Shown: piece after piece, positions 35,516 to 47,404 of the stretch
Numbering within the stretch: the first letter of the stretch is position 1
Layout of the letters: the number at the start of each line of letters is the position of its first letter
Origin: Neckera pumila
Lineage: Eukaryota; Streptophyta; Bryopsida; Hypnales; Neckeraceae
Assembly: GCA_963969595.1 (NCBI GenBank)
Contig: OZ018416.1
Span: forward strand, 16,508,065-16,572,064
Direction of reading: 5' to 3'
DNA length: 64,000 bases
The notes under the pieces: model-generated
What the model saw: only the letters and a program-made list of their open reading frames with translations
Database searches by the model: none
Told to the model about the DNA's origin: nothing
Translations under genes and position numbers: made by a program

Positions 35516-36208
35516 CATTGTCTTGGAGATTCCTATATATTTACACTTGAATCAGGTGGATGGAAAAGTTAAGAGTTTGTTTCAAACTCTGCATGTTTAG
35601 GTTTCATGCACGCTTCGGCGACGTCCCCTTCCATCCAAATGCATTCTTTTGGTGTCCATTATTATTTCATTGTCTCAATTGAGACAGCATATCATATCAA
35701 TAAATATGGTAGGATGATATTTGTAGCCATTTTGCTACTTTCTTTTATAGTCAATGGAAGAATATTCCAATGCATGCATCTTTCGATGCAAATCTATCTA
35801 TAAAATTTATCACTTTTCTTTGAGAGTATGCAAATAGCCAAATATGCAAAGATTCTAATGTATAAATTTTAACTTGGATATATCTTTTTTTTATATTCTA
35901 GATTGCAATATATTCAAATGATTATGAAGATATTTATAATTTACTATTTGGATCTTTTGAATATCTTTTAAGTATCTTAAATATTATTTAAATCTTTTAT
36001 TTTGTAATAAAATTTATCATATAAAGATTTTTGCTTAATTACTTTCTATTGCACTATATATATATATTTTCAAAGAATATTGTATGAAGATGTCAATATT
36101 TTCCTTTAGAAATTATACATAGTTACTTTATTTATCTACATTCTATCACATGAAAAATTGATGAAAGTAATATCTTTTATGCGTAGCAAAGCAAGCGCCA
36201 ACCGCTAA
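35516..36208 (+). other. Helitron 3' tail
   Basis: This non-coding tail contains a short hairpin (GAGTTTGTTTCAAACTC near 35573), a second one (TGCATG...CATGCA just after it), and AT-rich DNA. About the last 200 bases are shared with the non-autonomous copy, as expected of sequence needed in cis for transposition. Confidence 0.7.
36181..36208 (+). terminator. Helitron 3' terminus (hairpin plus CTAA)
   Basis: GCG-TA-GC-AAA-GC-AAG-CGC can form a bulged stem, followed by CAACCGCTAA and the flanking T at 36209. This is the rolling-circle termination signal, not a transcription terminator. Confidence 0.75.
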
Positions 36209-38868
36209 TATAATAGAAGAAAATCTAAAGAAAATCCACTCAATACTGTATAATTGAGTACCCCTATGAAAAATCCTTTGTTTCACTACTTTATCGATCA
36301 ATTCCTCTGTCCAACATATCTCCTCTGTTTGAGCTACATTTGAACAATCCATCACAAATAGGATGGTGCAAGCTTAATTGAACTTGAATGGAGAATATTC
36401 CAAATAATATGTCTATGGGATATTCATCAATACAAAACAGAATTCAAGTAAACAAGGAATCTCCATTTAAAATTAAAGAAACAAACCTGCGTCCAATAAT
36501 GTAGTAGAAGATGATACGTTTGTCATTTCAAGTTCCTTCAATGTTGTACTTGCAATTACAAGTTGAGAAGGAATTGAAAGTAACACATATTATACTCTGA
36601 ACACAAAAATTACTACTAGAAAGTATAAGCAATACATGTTTCCACATATGATAGCTAAGGTGTGGTTGGTGATAGAATGACCATCTAGCAAACTTACGTG
36701 TATATATTAACACTAATTTAACTTGACAAAACCAAGAATTTAACTTTAAAGAGAAGTATCGTAAAACAAACAGTTGAAGGACTACAAGTTGTACCAATGG
36801 ATATCCAATTCTTGCAAGAGGATGTACATCAGGACTAGTCTAAACCAAAATTTGTAAAGATGCTAATGACTATAGTTTAACAACCTTCCATATTTGATCT
36901 ATTAATAGGTAAATATCCCCGAGTCCTTGTAGCAGCTAACTCTTGCTCCATGTCTACTTGATAATTCTATTATTTTTTGTAAAATAAATTATTTAATAAA
37001 CTAACACCAATTAGTTGCTGAGATCTTTTAAATCTGATTTTGAACTTCATCTAAAGCATGGATTAGACAGATAGGGTCTTTTGCCTACAAAGAGAAAGAG
37101 GACATCAGAATCAATTTATTGAACACACTTAGAGCTACAAGTTATATTTTCAAACCCCTGTTATTGATTGGTCATTGATGTATATTTAATTAAAAACATG
37201 CTACATGGTCTACAAGAAGACTTTAAATCTACTATTTGAATTGGTACGCATTAGTTGGCAATGCATTTTTATATTGTCATCAACATCCTACCATAGCCTA
37301 GCACATAATACTACTAAAGGTTTATAAACAATCATTTTGACGCTACCAATCTCCCAGTACTACTATTAAATAATTTAAACATAATATTATGTAGATAGTG
37401 CACAAAAACCTTCACAAGGCTCAACCACACCAAATTAGCCTCATGAGCTCAACACAAAAAACCTTCAAAGCAACAGTAATTCAGTTTTGTCTTTCTGAAT
37501 ATGAACTAGGCATCTTTGTTATATAATAGGCAAAGACATCCAAAGAGTTGCAATCACTGTCTAAACTTCTATATCTACTCTAAAATCAAGTATTAAAAAT
37601 GTCAAATATATACTCAAGTCTAAATTAGATCAGAGATTTGTCCATGCATATAGATACATCTATAGATATAAAACAATATATTTTTAATGGAAAGCCCTAA
37701 ATTCCATAATAATCTAAATCTCAAAGTCGATAAAACCCTCAAAACCCTAAAATTCAAAGGCATTCACCAAAAGAATATAAAAAAAGCAAAAAGTAGCAAC
37801 AATCCACATCTAGACTTTAAAAACTCTAATACCGCTCAACCAATGCCGACCACAGACTACACACAGAAACTGCAACCTCACAAAAAATCAAACCCCTTGT
37901 CACCACAGACCATGCACCTAACTCAAACACCAATTTACAATTCACCAAATGGTAACACGTTAGACTTAATCAACTCTCCATTGGTTAGGACTAAAATAAT
38001 AAATTCCTAAACGGCGGCTCAAAATTGTGTCACATTAAAAATCTAAAAACAAATCTATGCAAGCAATTTCTAAACTCCTCAAGAGCCCTAAAATTCACAA
38101 ACCTATAAAATTCCACAAAGCTCATTACAAAAAAATAAAAAGTCATATCGACATCCAAGATTAACTTTTCAATAATACTAAAACCTGCAAAATTCACTTC
38201 CGATTCAACTAGTACCTTTAGTTACTACAAATTCATTTCCTTTGCAACGTGAGGAAATGAATGTATATGTGCTCACTACGTACAAAATTGAAAGATAAGT
38301 GGAATGAAAAGTGGTGGATGAAGACTATTTTGTGAGTCTCAAACTTTTCCACATGGGACGCCCTAAAATAAGACATATGTGAATAATTGACAGAAAGTTG
38401 ATTGAAATTGAAGGAAATGTCTGAATCAACAGAATTGGTAGTGTCCAGAAGCCAATTCTTTGTTTTGAACAAAAAATTGTCAATTACCTTTTATATAGGA
38501 TGTCATTCCCTTTTAGTGAAGCCATGGAAATTATAACAAAGCACAGTTCAAAGCTGTACCCACTCATAACATTCATAAGCCTTCAAAGAGGCTGCCTTTT
38601 CCTCTGTGGAGTCCTCATCCACAAATTTCATCCTATTAGTATTAATATAAGCTTTGGTACTGGGATAGTGGCAGTAAATTACGGTATTCTCCATTTTCTT
38701 TTGTTAATTTTAGGACCAACATACAAATCAACAAATATTTATAGAGGAAGATGGTTTGCCAAAAACACAAAGAATCCAATGAGTAATACACTAGTGCAAT
38801 CTTACGATTTGCCATCAATAACTCATTTTGGAATTACTAGTGAGAAGACAACTCTTATATACACATGG
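36209..38868. other. AT-rich gene-free stretch
   Basis: No gene, RNA or transposon end was recognised. The open frames at 37687-38010 (+) and 38500-38883 (+) have low-complexity or unremarkable translations. Confidence 0.4.
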
Positions 38869-39413
38869 GGTGGTAGGAGGTAGAACAACCCATGTGGGAT
38901 AAACAAATTAGAGTTTGTAGTTTGTGAAGCACTCATAGTTAAGTCAAAAACAAAGAAGTTTGTTAAAAGTGGAATTTCAGACCTCATTTAGACATAGTAG
39001 AATAACTCTTTTCAAAAAACTTTGAACTAAAAAAAGTGGGTGAATGAAGATAAGTTTCACCTCCAAAAATCTGTTTGGCATTTTGAATGTCCAATTAAAA
39101 GTTATGGACAAATTTGAGAGAGGGGTTGGAATAGACATTTTCTTCAACATTTTTCTAACCCCTCTCTCAAATTTGTCCATAACTTTTGATTGAAGATTCA
39201 AAATGCCAAACGGATTTTCAGAGGTGAAACTTAGATTCATTCACCAACTCTTTTTAGTTCAAAGCTTTTTGAAAAGAGTTATTCTCCTATGTCTAAATGA
39301 GGTCTGAAATTCCACTTTTAACAAACTTCTTGTTTTTGACTTAACTATGAGTGCTTCACAAACTACAAACTCTAATTTGTTTATCCCACATGGGTTGTTC
39401 CACCTCCTACCAC
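38869..39413. repeat. 545-bp foldback palindrome
   Basis: Two arms of about 260 bp are near-perfect inverted copies. The left arm begins GGTGGTAGGAGGTAGAACAA and the right arm ends GTTCCACCTCCTACCACT. The centre (about 39113-39168) has GAGAGAGGGGTTGGAA facing TTCTAACCCCTCTCTC-like sequence across about 20 unpaired bases. Differences between arms are few and scattered. It encodes no protein. Transcription of either strand would give a long hairpin. Confidence 0.88.
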
Positions 39414-39804
39414 TCCATATATAGTGACTGACGAAACTGAGTACTTTTGTGAAACATTTTCATTCAAACTACCATACCATAAGCATCAATGGATAAAACC
39501 CAAAAGTGTACACATGAAAGTTGTAGAGCACGACATACAACACCTTAGTATAGAAGTTAGAAGAAAAAATTAGTTGTGATTTGAAAGAAAATTAATTCCA
39601 AAGTTTGCTATGTCAAAAACTCGGTTTTGTTCAACATAATTTGCCTTTACTTTATCTTTTGTCAATTTTTTCTTAAAACTCCTAAAAAACTTTTTGTACC
39701 TTAGCATGTTGGTATACATCAATTTTGATTGTTGTATACAAAAATTGAAGGAAATTCACATTTATAGAATTCAAAATATTAACAATTTAACAAACATGCA
39801 AAAA
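39414..39804. other. Non-genic stretch
   Basis: No gene seen; part may be diverged body of the TTAA-bounded element ending at 39948. Confidence 0.35.
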
Positions 39805-39948
39805 ATGTTTTTTTGTCTATTCAAATGCTAATATCTTGCAATCTACAGGGTGGAAAATGTTTATTTTCTAAAATTTGGAACTTGTACTAGAAATGGCAGT
39901 TTTATAGCGTTTTTGGTGAAAATATAGTCTCTGACCTTTAGGGGTTAA
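39805..39948. mobile_element. TTAA-bounded element, right-end fragment
   Basis: The phrases AATGCTAATATCTTGCAATC, TTGTACTAGAAATGGCAGTT and the terminus CTTTAGGGGTTAA match the right ends of the copies at 17335-17952 and 61144-62068. No left end was found. Confidence 0.6.
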
Positions 39949-39954
39949 ACTTTA

Positions 39955-40290
39955 TAATGGTCTACAACAACAAAACTTTACCAATGAAAATGGAATTATG
40001 AAGGAGTAAATATGAATTAAATACACAAAGGAAATCTATCATTTTTATGCAATATATACTTTATGAATGGTTTACAATAATGGCACCATGGACTTAATCA
40101 ATGAAAATGGAGTCATTGAAAGAGTAAATATAAGTAACTACACAAAGTTGTGCTATCATCTTTATGTCATTTACTATTTACAAATGGTTGAGGCTTATTC
40201 TTTACAGATAGTTTATAATAATGGTACCATGGACTTGATCAATGAAAATGAACTCATTCAAAGAGTTTATATGAGTAAAATGCACAAAGT
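39955..40290 (+). repeat. Three direct copies of a 110-140-bp unit
   Basis: A block centred on AATGGCACCATGGACTTAAT then CAATGAAAATG occurs at about 40068 and 40208, with a more diverged copy at about 39957. The last two are open in one frame and translate with the shared phrase VYNNGTMDLINEN. Confidence 0.65.
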
Positions 40291-40296
40291 TAAACT

Positions 40297-40365
40297 ATTC
40301 TTATTCTTTTTCTTATTCTTATTTTTATTCTTATTATTCTTATTATTCTTATTATTGTATCATTT
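40297..40365 (+). repeat. (TTATTC/TTATTCTTA)n microsatellite
   Basis: A run of TTCTTATT words on the + strand. It accounts for the Phe/Leu-rich end of the overlapping open frame, which I do not regard as a gene. Confidence 0.75.
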
Positions 40366-41305
40366 AGATTTATTCTTTGTAGAATAAATGATTTGAAAAT
40401 ATACAAAAATATTTTATCACAATATTTTATCATTTCTAAGATATTGATATAATTAAATGTCTAAAACCTTTATTAAATAGCAGAAGTTTCATTTATCATT
40501 GTGGGTAACATTACAATATGGATTAGGTAGAGACCTAAATGCCTATCTAAAGTTTCTAAAGAAGCTCAATGAAAACTGTTGTCAAGCATTACAACAATAT
40601 GAAATCACACAAGGCAAAAAATAAATGACAATAGAAAAATGAAAGGATGTTTTGTTGCTTTCAAAGTTAACAATCTTATTCTATTGCTCAACAATTGGTT
40701 GGAAGAATAGAAAGGTTCAAGGTTTTCATTGCATAGAAAAGTCCCTTTCCTTCATAATGGTTCTTACCACCTTGTTTACATTATTGGATGGAACTTGTAG
40801 AAATTTATCCGTGGATCAAAATTGAATATCTTTCAAGTGCGTATGTGATCCGATCTCTTGCCTTTCTTATATTGTATTTGTAGTCTTGAGAATATGGAGA
40901 AGGAAATAAAATATGCCTTAAATGTTATTTAATTAAACATTAGTTATTGATAGTTAATAATAGATAGTATACAAGTTTAATTTTAGTTTTTAATTATTCC
41001 TAAACAAAGGTTCTTGTTTCTTTCTAGTAATACAATGAATGAAAATCTAGAGAATTTTTTATCATCAATTGTTAGAAAGAAAAGAAGCAAATATAGTACA
41101 AAAAAAATTAGTCATATACAAGAAGTTAAGATATCACCTTGGTCATATAAATAAAGAAAAATATATATATTCAGATGCAATTGATAAAATGCTCATGAAG
41201 AAGTGTAAGTTTAATATATAGTCATGATCATTGCCAAAATTTCTCCAGCTTTCAGTGTTCATGGAGCTTGTCTTCATGTGATCAACCTTTGATATGGCAT
41301 TTTAG
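40366..41305. other. AT-rich gene-free stretch
   Basis: Nothing recognised. Confidence 0.4.
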
Positions 41306-41346
41306 GCAATTTGCAATGTTTGCAATGTTTGCAATATTTGCAATAT
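41306..41346 (+). repeat. 9-bp tandem repeat (TTTGCAATG)
   Basis: Four to five units of TTTGCAATG or TTTGCAATA in a row. Confidence 0.8.
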
Positions 41347-42346
41347 ATGTTCTTTCCAACTTACCAAGAGAATATAGGGCTTCTAAAAAATGCAAGACTC
41401 TCAAGAGTATGTGGCAATGCCTTCCAACCATGCACACACCAAATTGAGTACCACAACCATCATCAAATGTACAAGCAAAAATCAAATAGGAATGCCTAAC
41501 AAACACAATCTCAAGTGCCCCCTCAGGGGATAAAGAGTTCTTCTAGTGAGCTAGGATCAAGAGCAACGCATACACAATTAGGAATGATCTTTAATATTGT
41601 TATAACAACTCTATACATTCAAGTTAATGTTGTGACACATAGATAGGCTAATCAAGCCGGTGAAGAAGCAACTAAAGGACCATAGTCTAGGTGCAATGTG
41701 AGCCCCATCCTTAATCACTTTCAATAATTTTTGGCATCAAATTGGGCGTCAAATCTTGTGGTCAATCTCATCATAACTTGAAATTGTGAACCCATAATTA
41801 ATACCTATTAATTGAACTCTAGTAATCACCAAAACATTTAGGAGCTTTGAAAATCCTCAAACTTTTGTCAGCAAATGTATTAATTGCCCTTCCATGTTTT
41901 GTATGTGGTGAAAACCATATTATTATATATGCGACCAATGCCAACATGGATGTCATATGACATGCTTGACGCCACCTCAAAAGCCATATGACATGCTTGA
42001 CTACACTTCTTTTGATATTTCCTTCTAGAAAACTAAAAATCTTATATTTTCCTCAAAATTCATGTACATCTCATGATTTTGGAACCAAAAAATTTATCTA
42101 CAATTCTTTTACTAGTTCTACAAATATAAGCAATTGAATAGAAGTTGAAATTTCATCCATACATTCAAAATTGCTACCACAAAAAAAATTAAAAAAATTT
42201 CAAGAATAACTTTTGGGGCTTTCTAAATTCTCTACTCTACTTCCAATCTCTCCAAAACCAATTTAAACTTACTAGAAAATGCTTGAGAGTTCCCATAAAG
42301 CCAAGCAACACTTAAGAGATGAAGTTAGCCGCAACTCAAAGAATTC
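41347..42346. other. Gene-free stretch
   Basis: No gene seen. A CATATGACATGCTTGAC phrase occurs twice near 41955-42005. Confidence 0.4.
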
Positions 42347-42594
42347 GTTACACCACCAGTCTTGAAAAAGAAGATTCTTGTCAAGTGAAAAACTAAGAAT
42401 ATATATATAAAAAGTCAAGCAACTTTCATTCCACAAAAAGAGGGTCCAATAGTATAAGTGTGAAAGAAATTGTTACACCACTAGTCTTGAAAAAGAAGAT
42501 TCTTGTCAAGTGAAAAACTAAGAATATATATATAAAAAGTCAAGCAACTTTCATTCCACAAAAAGAGGGTCCAATAGTATAAGTGTGAAAGAAA
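42347..42594. repeat. Recent 125-bp tandem duplication
   Basis: GTTACACCACCAGTCTTGAA starts at 42347 and, with one difference, again at 42472. The two 125-bp units are otherwise almost identical, including a TATATATATA run, which indicates a young event. Confidence 0.9.
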
Positions 42595-43826
42595 AAGTGA
42601 ACGCTTTACTATATAATAAATTACCATTTTCAAACAAAGTTAAACACACAACTCTCTCTAAAAACACTTACAAAACTTGACGTGAGAAAAATATGAAGTT
42701 AGGAAGCTTTCTCTACATAAAAATTCAAACCCTAAATGGGATGAATTCTAAAATTTGGATGAAATTCATTCAAAATCAAGAAGAACTCCTACAAGAGTCT
42801 ATTGAACATGGGGTGATCTTGATGCCACTTCAGGTGACAATCTAAAATGTGCATTTAGGGATTAAAGGTAAAGTCATCCATTGAACCTTTTAGGTCCGCA
42901 GGGTTAAAAATCTTTACCAAATTCTTAACTTTGAAGGACAAGAGCTTTGCCAAAAATGATTCAACGTTTGAACCAATAGGTGCATTCCTCATTTCTACAA
43001 TCCCCTTGAAAGACATCCTTGAAAGACATACATTTGCCACTTCTTGCCCTTCTTGGGTTAATACTTGGTTACTACAAAAATGTCTAGTGTTAAAGTTAGG
43101 ACAGAGGGAGCATAAATTATAATATGCAACAAATTTATTGCAATGATAGAATGCTAATCAATTATTCAACCTAAGTTAGTTATGTCAAGTTAAAAGCAGA
43201 TTATATCCTACAATGTTATATTCAATGAGAGCCCAAAATACATTGTTGGCATTCTCGATTCAAAGAGTATAGCTCAGCATTATGTCCTATAACCTTTAAT
43301 TTGCAAGTTTTCATCAGTGTACTGTACTGTTCTGTACATGAGTGAATGGTCTTCAACCATGACCAGGCACTCAGTACAAAGTAAGAAATTCAAAAATCTT
43401 TGAGACAGGATTGTAACTGCATATTTAGTTGATACCTGAGAGGATTTCATGGTGCAAAATGTGACTTTAAACTTAACTTAGAGTATGCCTTTCAAACAGA
43501 TTACATACCTGTAGTCCAATTGGGAAAAAAAAGTTCGTAGTAGGGAAAGGAAGGGATTCTTCTCACCAAATTTCTCTGAGCAAAATTACTGAGCCTGTAT
43601 TTGGTCAAAGACTTGGACCCATTAATCCATGCACCTTCATACTGGTTTTGTTGACTCCAGAGTATAAGGTACAATAAGGGAACTGTGTTGCAAGATCATT
43701 CTTCTGTGAAACAAACGGAGGACGGCCTCTACAACTCTATCCATCTAAATATAATACACCTTCATGTACATGAGTCAGATCAGCAGGACGTTGACACAGA
43801 CAAAAAGTCTATGCCATTGAAGTCGA
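42595..43826. other. Gene-free stretch, 3' flank of the parvulin gene
   Basis: A minus-strand frame at 42855-43040 looks protein-like in part (IGSNVESFLAKLLSFKVK) but I cannot place it or find exon context. The last few hundred bases are probably the parvulin 3' untranslated region. Confidence 0.35.
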
Positions 43827-45281
43827 TCAGTTTTTCCTGGCTTCCACCAGGACTATATGAAAGCCTTGCCTGCATATCATGAACAACATTCCACCTCATA
43901 TGAGAACTAACTGCCGCTCTTTGCAACTTCATCCATGCCATCTTCTCTTCGTAATGGCTTCTATAGATCAGTGTTCCATCATCCAGGCAAATGACCTATA
44001 AGGTCTAGTTCAGACTAGCACTAAGACAAGATGGTTCTGAGCTGCACCTTTGTTCTCCAAGCATCGTAAATAGTCCGTGCAATTACTGTGGGCCACAATA
44101 ATTCTAACAATTGTGTGCCACATAGGTTTAAAATCTTCATAGGGTGAAGATATTTTCAATTTTTGGAGACATTTCAATCTGCAATATAATCGGACACCAC
44201 TGAATTCCTCCCCCACAGTAATTGCACAGAACTTTGTAGTGGTCAATATTAGATTTTATCAACTAGGGTGGGATCAAATTTCTTCTCTTGTTTGTCCATT
44301 TGGAGAGTCTCAGATTAAGATGCAAGGGCCTTAAGGCAGTATGGAACATGTAGCATAGAAAACCAATATTTCAACCTAATCTTCATATGCTGCTATCAGA
44401 GTCTGGAATAGACTTAGTATAGAGTATGGAAGAACTCGTAGCTTGAGTCACAACTTTGAGAAACAATTCAGAATTAGCGACCCCTCTTAGAGGAGACTAT
44501 TTGTGGGTTGGTGGTGTGAAGTGACTTACGAAGATTGGAAGACAGTGCTGACAGCACCGACCGGAGTGGTGAATGCAACCTCTTGGAAGGGCCCTGCTGT
44601 TCCTGGTTTCATTCGAGCAACCCATCCTAAGTCTCCACCATGCTTTGAAGACCTACATTCTGAATATTTTTCTGCAAGCTGTGCAAACACGCCCCAACGT
44701 AACTTCGTCAATTAAATTACTGACTTTGACATCACATGACCATAACCTAAACTTAATATTGACATTTGAACAATAGAGTGAGTTGAAATTATTACTTTGG
44801 CAAACTCCTTGGGAGGCACTTTGTTCCCAATGGCTAACCACCCTCTCTGGAGTTGGTTATACACATCCGTCATCAGACCCTGTTTCTCGGATAGAATATG
44901 CCTCACTGCCAGTATGCAAAATTCAATCACATTTGTCAGTGTCTTGTATTTCTAACGGTCTGTTCGCACTTGGTATTAGCAGTGGTATTAGCCAAGTGAA
45001 TCTAGTTCAGCAGAGCACCTAAATTCATCTCTAAAGACTCTAACGCCGTTCTCAACTCGTAGTGCAAGCGTTCCTTAAGTGAGAATGTATGCTAATATAA
45101 ACATGTACAATAAACTCTTTTCTTTTTGGTGATACAGTAGGAAGAAGCTATGGTCTCTCCAAACTGACTGGTCCTCTTCTATACTGAGCTGCCCAAAAAA
45201 GAAGGGTTGTATACACCTACATAATTAGGTAGACCTGCTTAGTTTACCTTTAACGTAAGTGCAAGTTCCCATGGAATCCAT
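43827..45281 (-). CDS. Par14/Pin4-type parvulin peptidyl-prolyl cis-trans isomerase, four exons, 111 aa
   Basis: Exons on the minus strand: 45281-45248, 44905-44796, 44678-44530, 43869-43827, in phases 1, 0, 2. The domain runs CTYVKVRHILSEKQG, then KVPPKEFAKLAEKYSECRS, HGGDLGWVARMKPGTAGPF, QEVAFTTPVGAVSTVFQSS and a last exon of 13 residues, QGFHIVLVEARKN. These are the parvulin landmarks: the VRHIL start strand, GGDLGW, GPFQEVAF and the final GxHI. Parvulins isomerise Xaa-Pro bonds in folding proteins. No WW domain is present, so it is not Pin1-like. Plant Par14 proteins usually carry a Gly/Lys-rich basic tail before the domain; here the chosen start leaves only MDSMG, and the upstream sequence is not Gly/Lys-rich. 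An extra 5' exon, or translation from further upstream in the same open frame (from 45419), remains possible. Confidence 0.82.
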
Positions 45282-45424
45282 CTTCGACTCACGTCGCGCT
45301 TGCATGGTTTCTTGTTGGTTAATTTGCAACAAACTTTTGCCTCTTCTCTGGCATGACCACAAAATCAATTCATATATTCTAAGGCATGAATCCAACCTTT
45401 CACCTTCCAACATCACCATTCAAT

Positions 45425-47404
45425 TCAACTTAGCGAAGACAGAAAACACTTTTTGCATTGTGTCCTTTCAACAACTGAAGTAGCCCGTTCAAGCATCATT
45501 AACCGTCGTCTAGACGGGAAGGAAGCATCCATGTGAATCCAAATATCCAATGAATCACATAAATTCGGTGAACAAGTTGGAAATTCGCTCAGAATGCTTG
45601 GTTCACAAGCAAGCTTGACAGACCTAATGGTTGAGCTCGACATTGCAATACCATCTGGCAAATGAAGATATTACTTTTTTCAACTGATTCCACACACCCC
45701 CATTCTGTTTCACTACGACTTGCAGGGAGTACTTTTGCAAGAGATCGGCTATTCAAACAGGATCACCTTCCCAATTCTTCAAGCTTCATGACAACAGCAA
45801 CAATCCTAAACCCTTGAACATTCACACAAGCTAAAACAACAATCTGTTGAATGGAGATTTGCATCATCTAATGTTGTAAGTGGATGCAGCAATAGATTGT
45901 TTCCTCTCTTGCTATGGCCAAGCCAACAATACACAAAACAATTGAGGTGCTAGCTCGATTTTAACCTAATAGAATCATGAAGGATAAGAAAGTCCCTGCT
46001 CACCAGAGTCATGATCGAAGTTCGGCTGAATGCAATGGGATTGTTCAACGTCGACTTCCGTTTCCCTTCTCTGAAACTCACACTACTCTTCCTCCTCTCC
46101 AGAAAAGATTTCGTCCTTGATTGTGAAAACTTCCCAGTATGCGAATTCTCAAGTGGTAAGGCGCCACGCTCACCCACGTCCAAGTTCCCTCCCCACAACG
46201 AGCTTCGAGAATACCTCCGCTTCTCTTCCAATTCCTGCATGTGCACTGGCCTGGTCCAGTACATTTCTCATCATCAAACCAAACCCTACACTATGTTATG
46301 ACTATCATGCATTTCAGCTATTGGGGACGCCCATTAATCTCATTGAATTAATAAACCACATAATCACCAAGAGAAATCCATGGAATTTTTTCTCTTTATG
46401 ATGTTATCTAAGAGTTCCTCAGACAGTCTAATTTTGCTCAAAACCCTGTTTGTTGGCATTACCGTTGATCAATCCATCGTTAATCATCTGAGGCATACCT
46501 CAAAATTAATAACATCCTCGAGGAGCTACTTCAATACCTTAACAAAGGCTTCCAAAATGTAATTTGCGCACAATTTCGAGTGGGAAGAAGAACATATCAA
46601 TGAGTGGCATGCACGATCTCTACGATGAATATCAGACTACCGAGTCTTGCAATCTACGGTGAGGAAGAAGCGTGAGCTCTCGCAACGAAGTGTTGCAGGT
46701 GAATTTGCGCATACCTGATGGAGAAGAGAGAGTTCTCACAACTGCTAAAGAATGTTATGAAGATTAGCAAGTGATCAAATTGTTGCAAACCTGATGACAA
46801 AATCCTTGCATTTTTTAAGACTACTATCAAGGTTTGCAGGTGATCAAATTGTTGGATACCAAATGAGAAGATCTTGGAGAATGCTATTAACGTTTGCAGA
46901 TGATTGCCTTGTAGGATACCTGATGAAAAGATCTTTGAAACTTTAAAGGCTGCTATCAAGATTTGCAGGTGATCTAATTGTTGGATACCTAATGAGAAGG
47001 CCTTGAAGAATGCAAAGAAGGTTTGCAGGTGATTCAATTGTTGCATACCTGATGAGCAGATCTTGGAAATGCGATCCCCTTCTCCGAGCTTCATCAGCCC
47101 GCATGTCATGCGCACTGTACGAGTCGTCATGCACTTCCTCCACGCACACCGCCTTGGAAGCCTTCCTGGCCATGGAGCGCTTTATCTCCTTGGCCATGCC
47201 TAGAGGCCTCGATTTCATGGGCCCAGGCTCCAAAGTGCCATGGCGGTCCTGCGATGGGTGCACCGCCTGCGTCTCCTTCCATTCTTCGATTTCAATCACC
47301 ACATTGTTCCGAAAACTTTTCAGAAACGTCTCCTCCTTCACTGCTGTCAACTCGCGCACACTTTGTTGCCTCTCTTTGACAGCCGCCATGGTCGGAACTC
47401 TCAA
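45425..47404 (-). CDS. Unrecognised three-exon gene, about 220 aa
   Basis: Exons on the minus strand: 47404-47049 (starts at ATG 47404, or more likely ATG 47389 with MAAVKERQQSVREL), 46250-46174 and 45654-45425. The phases (2, then 1) and the total of 663 bases agree. The first exon is charged and hydrophilic, with EEWKETQAVHPSQDR, MAKEIKRSMARKASK and DMRADEARRRGSHFQDLLIR. The second gives PVHMQELEEKRRYSRSS. The third gives SSTIRSVKLACEPSILSEFP and MDASFPSRRRLMMLERATSV. There is no membrane segment or known domain that I can name. A longer second exon using the GTGAGC donor at 46003 is also open. It ends only about 140 bp before the parvulin start on the same strand, so shared transcription or one longer gene cannot be ruled out. 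Confidence 0.42.
46690..47060 (-). repeat. Tandemly repeated exon-intron junction (about 60-bp units)
   Basis: Read on the minus strand, the end of exon 1 of the unrecognised gene (TTCCAAGATCTGCTCATCAG|GTATGC) is followed by about five more copies of a unit like AAGATCTTCTCATCAG|GTATCC, then CAACAATTTGATCACCTGCA. Each copy carries a GTATCC or GTTTGC donor-like site. The repeats lie in the first intron. Confidence 0.8.

Larger units (their letters stand above)
29464..36208 (+). mobile_element. Full-length autonomous-type Helitron, 6,745 bp
   Basis: The 5' end is A|TCATACTACTAAAATCAC and the 3' end is GCGTAGCAAAGCAAGCGCC, then AACCGCTAA followed by T: a short hairpin and CTAA, fitting the CTRR|T rule. 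Both ends are independently confirmed by the small minus-strand copy at 18382-18941. Between them lie a three-hairpin cluster, about 1 kb of minisatellite, a RepHel reading frame and a 690-bp tail. Helitrons move by rolling-circle replication driven by RepHel. This copy is probably no longer active because its frame carries five stops. Confidence 0.88.

Noticed and set aside
38500..38883. 127-codon plus-strand frame
   Set aside because: It runs into the palindrome, has no conserved motif and AT-driven composition.
40067..40387. 106-codon frame ending in a Phe/Leu-rich tail
   Set aside because: The tail is a TTATTC microsatellite; the front part is the direct repeat described separately.
42855..43040. 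61-codon minus-strand frame with a protein-like look
   Set aside because: No family recognised, no flanking exons with matching phase.
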